The notes beneath the pieces were generated by a model, which worked only from the letters and a program-made list of their open reading frames with translations, was not told the DNA's origin and did not search any database. From assembly GCA_029931905.1 (NCBI GenBank), contig JAOZRH010000055.1:2269-11420 (forward strand): a stretch of DNA of 9,152 nucleotides, in the 5' to 3' direction. Made by a program: the position numbers and the translations under genes. Positions 7,312-9,152 of this stretch are shown one piece after another. Position 1 is the stretch's first letter. The number at the start of each line of letters is the position of its first letter. Source of the stretch: Fidelibacterota bacterium. Lineage in GTDB: Bacteria; Fidelibacterota; Fidelibacteria; Fidelibacterales; Fidelibacteraceae.

Positions 7312-7550
7312 TTTTTCTCCTCAATAATATGTTTGATTTAGAATATTAAATCTTTTACAAAAATAAATTAAAAGAACAATTTAATATTTTATTTTTTTCA
7401 TTTAATTTATCCATCCAAATAATTTGTACTAATTTTACTAATTTTTTATAAAAATTACAATTATAAAATGTACTATTAAAAATTTAATAATATTATGCCT
7501 TTAGAATTTGTTTAAAAACAATTAGCTTTGATAAAATATTTGTTTAATTT
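7312..7550. promoter_or_regulatory. Divergent AT-rich intergenic region with presumed promoters both ways
   Basis: This stretch of 239 bp separates the leftward hydroxylase operon from the rightward methyltransferase gene, so it should hold both promoters. It is almost entirely A and T, and many weak -10-like boxes can be drawn. TAGCTTTG (7523-7530, plus strand) and TATTTTTG (minus strand, just upstream of the zinc-ribbon gene) fit the TAnnTTTG pattern of Bacteroidetes promoters, but neither has a well-placed -33 box. I see no operator palindrome, riboswitch or RNA gene. Confidence 0.45.
7317..7322 (-). promoter_or_regulatory. Strong ribosome binding site of the zinc-ribbon gene
   Basis: The minus strand reads GAGGAG, five bases before the ATG at 7311. 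It is the best Shine-Dalgarno match in the window and selects the upstream of the two possible methionines. Confidence 0.8.
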
Positions 7551-8966
7551 ATGAGTATGGAAAAAATAATAAGAAAAAATGATATTATAGATGTAAAGAT
7601 TAATTCTGTGGCTTTTGGTGGCAAAGGAGTTGCTAGAGTTGGTGAGTTTGTAGTTTTTGTTCGTGGTGCAATTCCAAAACAAAAATTAAAAGTGAAAATT
7701 ATTAAGAAAAAGAAAAATTTTGCCGAAGCTATAATAATGGAGGTTGTGGAACAGAGTCCTTATTTTGTTGTGCCACAATGTAAATATTTCTCGGATTGCG
7801 GTGGGTGTAAACATCAAGATATTGATTATAATTATCAACTTAAAATGAAAGATGGACAAGTTAAAGAAATTATTGAACATCTTGGTGAATTTGGAGAAGT
7901 TCCAGTTGAAAAAATAATTTCATCGCCTGAAATTTTGCGGTATAGAAACAGAATGGATTTTTCAACTTCCGTAAAAAGATGGGCAATGAAAGAAAATGAT
8001 CCAGAAACTGCAATGGATTTTGCGATAGGGTTGCATGCACCACAAAGATGGGATAAGGTAATTGATATTGAAGGCTGTTTATTACAAACTGACATTCGTA
8101 ATGATATTTTACAGGATATTAAAGATTTTGCTCAAGAAAATAAGATAGAGTTGTTAGATGCAAGAAATCACAAGGGATTTTTAAAGCAAATTATTATTCG
8201 TGCCGGAGTTCATACCGATGAAATTATGGTCAATTTTGTTACTTCTTATGAAGATTCTGAACAATTAATACCATTAGTAAAATTATTGTCGGAAAAATAT
8301 AATAATATTAAATCAATTGTAAATAATATTTCAACCGCAATGAATAATCATTCTCTTGGTGAAAAAGAATTATTGCTTTATGGTAAATCGTATATTCATG
8401 AAACGCTTGGTAATATAAAATATAAAATTTCTGCAAATTCATTTTTTCAAACTAATACAAAAGGGGCAGAAATACTTTTTGGAGTGATAAAAAATTTTGC
8501 AAAAATTGATAAAGAAAATGTTGTTTGGGATTTTTATTCTGGAGCGGGTTCAATTTCATTGTTTTTAGCGAAATATTCAAAACAGGTTTATGGTTTTGAA
8601 ATTATTCAAGAGGCGATAAATGATGCTCGTAATAATTGTAAATTAAATAAAATAGATAATTGCCAATTTTATTTTGCAAATCTTAACCATTTTTTACAAA
8701 AAGAAAAAGATTTGATAGATACTTTAGAAAAACCCGATGTAATAATTGTTGATCCGCCAAGAGCTGGATTAAATCAGAAATTTTTAGAACAAATGTTGTT
8801 ATTAAATTCTCCGAAAATTGTTTATGTTAGTTGTAATATTTCTACACAAATAAGAGATATAAATATATTAACAAAAGAAAAATATAAAGTTTTAAAATTT
8901 CAACCAGTTGATATGTTTCCGCATACAGCTCATTTAGAATCGGTTGCATTGTTGGAAAAATTATAA
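7551..8966 (+). CDS. rlmD: 23S rRNA (uracil-C5) methyltransferase, RlmD/RumA family
   Basis: This SAM-dependent enzyme puts a methyl group on C5 of a specific uridine in RNA, most likely U1939 of 23S rRNA by analogy with RlmD. The 471-residue chain starts with a TRAM RNA-binding domain (about 8-66). Next comes an iron-sulfur site of Cys77, Cys83, Cys86 and Cys176 (CKYFSDCGGC, later EGC). The methyltransferase core has SANSFFQTN (294-302), the SAM-binding DFYSGAGSISLFLA (327-340), DPPRAGL (401-407) and SCN with catalytic Cys428. The end is HTAHLESVALLEK (458-470). The length is typical. The alternatives RlmC, TrmA or the dual-specific RlmCD cannot be excluded, because these paralogues share the motifs; the iron-sulfur cysteines disfavour TrmA. 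There is no clear Shine-Dalgarno before the ATG at 7551; a second ATG at 7557 is possible. It is a single gene divergent from the hydroxylase operon. Confidence 0.93.
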   Translation: MSMEKIIRKNDIIDVKINSVAFGGKGVARVGEFVVFVRGAIPKQKLKVKIIKKKKNFAEAIIMEVVEQSPYFVVPQCKYFSDCGGCKHQDIDYNYQLKMKDGQVKEIIEHLGEFGEVPVEKIISSPEILRYRNRMDFSTSVKRWAMKENDPETAMDFAIGLHAPQRWDKVIDIEGCLLQTDIRNDILQDIKDFAQENKIELLDARNHKGFLKQIIIRAGVHTDEIMVNFVTSYEDSEQLIPLVKLLSEKYNNIKSIVNNISTAMNNHSLGEKELLLYGKSYIHETLGNIKYKISANSFFQTNTKGAEILFGVIKNFAKIDKENVVWDFYSGAGSISLFLAKYSKQVYGFEIIQEAINDARNNCKLNKIDNCQFYFANLNHFLQKEKDLIDTLEKPDVIIVDPPRAGLNQKFLEQMLLLNSPKIVYVSCNISTQIRDINILTKEKYKVLKFQPVDMFPHTAHLESVALLEKL

Positions 8967-8980
8967 CTTTAGATTGTTAT

Positions 8981-9090
8981 AAACGGAAACGGGAGACCGG
9001 AGACCGGAGACCGGAGAAAAACCTCTGCGACTTAGCCTGTCCGACTGTATAGGCGGACGGTAAAGAAAATCCGTGTTCTAAAATAACGGA
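8981..9090. repeat. GC-rich intergenic patch, probable dispersed repeat
   Basis: The first 80 bases here (8981-9060) are about 59% G+C (47 of 80 counted), roughly twice the window's level. The patch contains the 7-mer array, then CTCTGCGACTTAG, then a hairpin of CTGTCCG (9037-9043) with CGGACGG (9054-9060) over a 10-base loop, then GGTAAAGAAAATCCGTGTTC. The CTCTGCGACTT and AAAATCCGTGTTC phrases resemble intergenic repeats I recall from unrelated AT-rich bacterial genomes, with the GTCCG/CGGAC hairpin possibly inserted between them. No open frame explains it. The boundaries are approximate. Confidence 0.6.
8992..9017. repeat. Tandem 7-bp repeat, GGAGACC x 3.7
   Basis: The unit GGAGACC occurs at 8992-8998, 8999-9005 and 9006-9012, followed by GGAGA at 9013-9017. 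The copies are exact. It starts 25 bp after the methyltransferase stop and is strikingly GC-rich against the surrounding DNA. The array is too short and its unit too small for a CRISPR. It looks like a slippage-prone microsatellite belonging to the repeat patch that follows. Confidence 0.9.
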
Positions 9091-9098
9091 GAGAGAAA

Positions 9099-9152
9099 AT
9101 GAAAAAACACCTACTATTAATTACAATCATAATTCCACTACTACTATTTATG
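9099..9152 (+). CDS. Start of a secreted or membrane protein, cut by the window edge
   Basis: The ATG at 9099 has GGAG seven bases upstream (9088-9091) and opens a frame to the window end: MKKHLLLITIIIPLLLFM. A short positive n-region (KKH) followed by an uninterrupted hydrophobic stretch is a typical Sec signal peptide or N-terminal membrane anchor. The cleavage site or lipobox would lie beyond the edge. Five of its six leucines are CTA codons, unlike the TTA-rich genes to the left. The function cannot be told. Confidence 0.7.
   Translation, partial: MKKHLLLITIIIPLLLFM

Noticed and set aside
7686..8095. Minus-strand open frames opposite the rRNA methyltransferase
   Set aside because: They are antisense to a complete conserved gene, and their products are low-complexity or motif-free.
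8992..9017. Possible CRISPR array
   Set aside because: The units are 7 bp and directly adjacent with no spacers, so this is a simple tandem repeat.
9037..9060. Hairpin as a rho-independent terminator for rlmD
   Set aside because: The stem is not followed by a T run on the plus strand (TAAAGAAAA follows), and its minus-strand 3' side is not a tidy T tract either.

Overview
This is an AT-rich bacterial window (roughly 30% G+C, estimated by eye). Most genes carry recognisable Shine-Dalgarno sequences (GAGGAG, AGGAG, AAGGAA), and one starts with GTG. A fused catalytic-regulatory aspartate carbamoyltransferase, a type 2 orotidylate decarboxylase and a three-subunit molybdenum hydroxylase together suggest an anaerobic bacterium from an uncultured or little-studied lineage. 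FCB-superphylum, spirochaete-like or Thermotoga-like gene content would all fit. The phylum cannot be fixed from this window.

Layout. Everything from position 1 to 7311 is transcribed leftward, in two blocks. The block transcribed first (7311 down to 3464) is a tight four-gene operon: a 70-residue zinc-ribbon protein, then the FAD, [2Fe-2S] and molybdopterin subunits of a xanthine-dehydrogenase-family hydroxylase. The junctions inside it are 28 bp, a 1-base stop/start overlap (TAGTG) and a 4-base ATGA overlap. After a 199-bp AT-rich gap comes the pyrimidine block (3264 down to 39): pyrB-pyrI fusion, pyrE and pyrF, encoding the second, fifth and sixth steps of UMP synthesis. A further reading frame starts inside the end of pyrF and runs off the left edge.

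A 239-bp AT-rich divergent region (7312-7550) separates this from the rightward gene at 7551-8966, an RlmD/RumA-type rRNA uracil-C5 methyltransferase with a TRAM domain and iron-sulfur cysteines. To its right, 8981-9090 contains an abruptly GC-rich patch: 3.7 copies of the 7-mer GGAGACC followed by a hairpin-rich segment that looks like part of a dispersed intergenic repeat. A new gene begins at 9099 with a clear ribosome binding site and a signal-peptide-like start, and is cut by the window end.

How the genes fit together. The pyr genes make UMP. The hydroxylase is of the family that oxidises purines and other N-heterocycles, so its position next to nucleotide genes weakly suggests a purine substrate, but the sequence does not prove this. 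I see no convincing new defence or mobile system. The unusual points are the fused ATCase, the zinc-ribbon protein leading the hydroxylase operon, and the GC-rich repeat patch at the right end.
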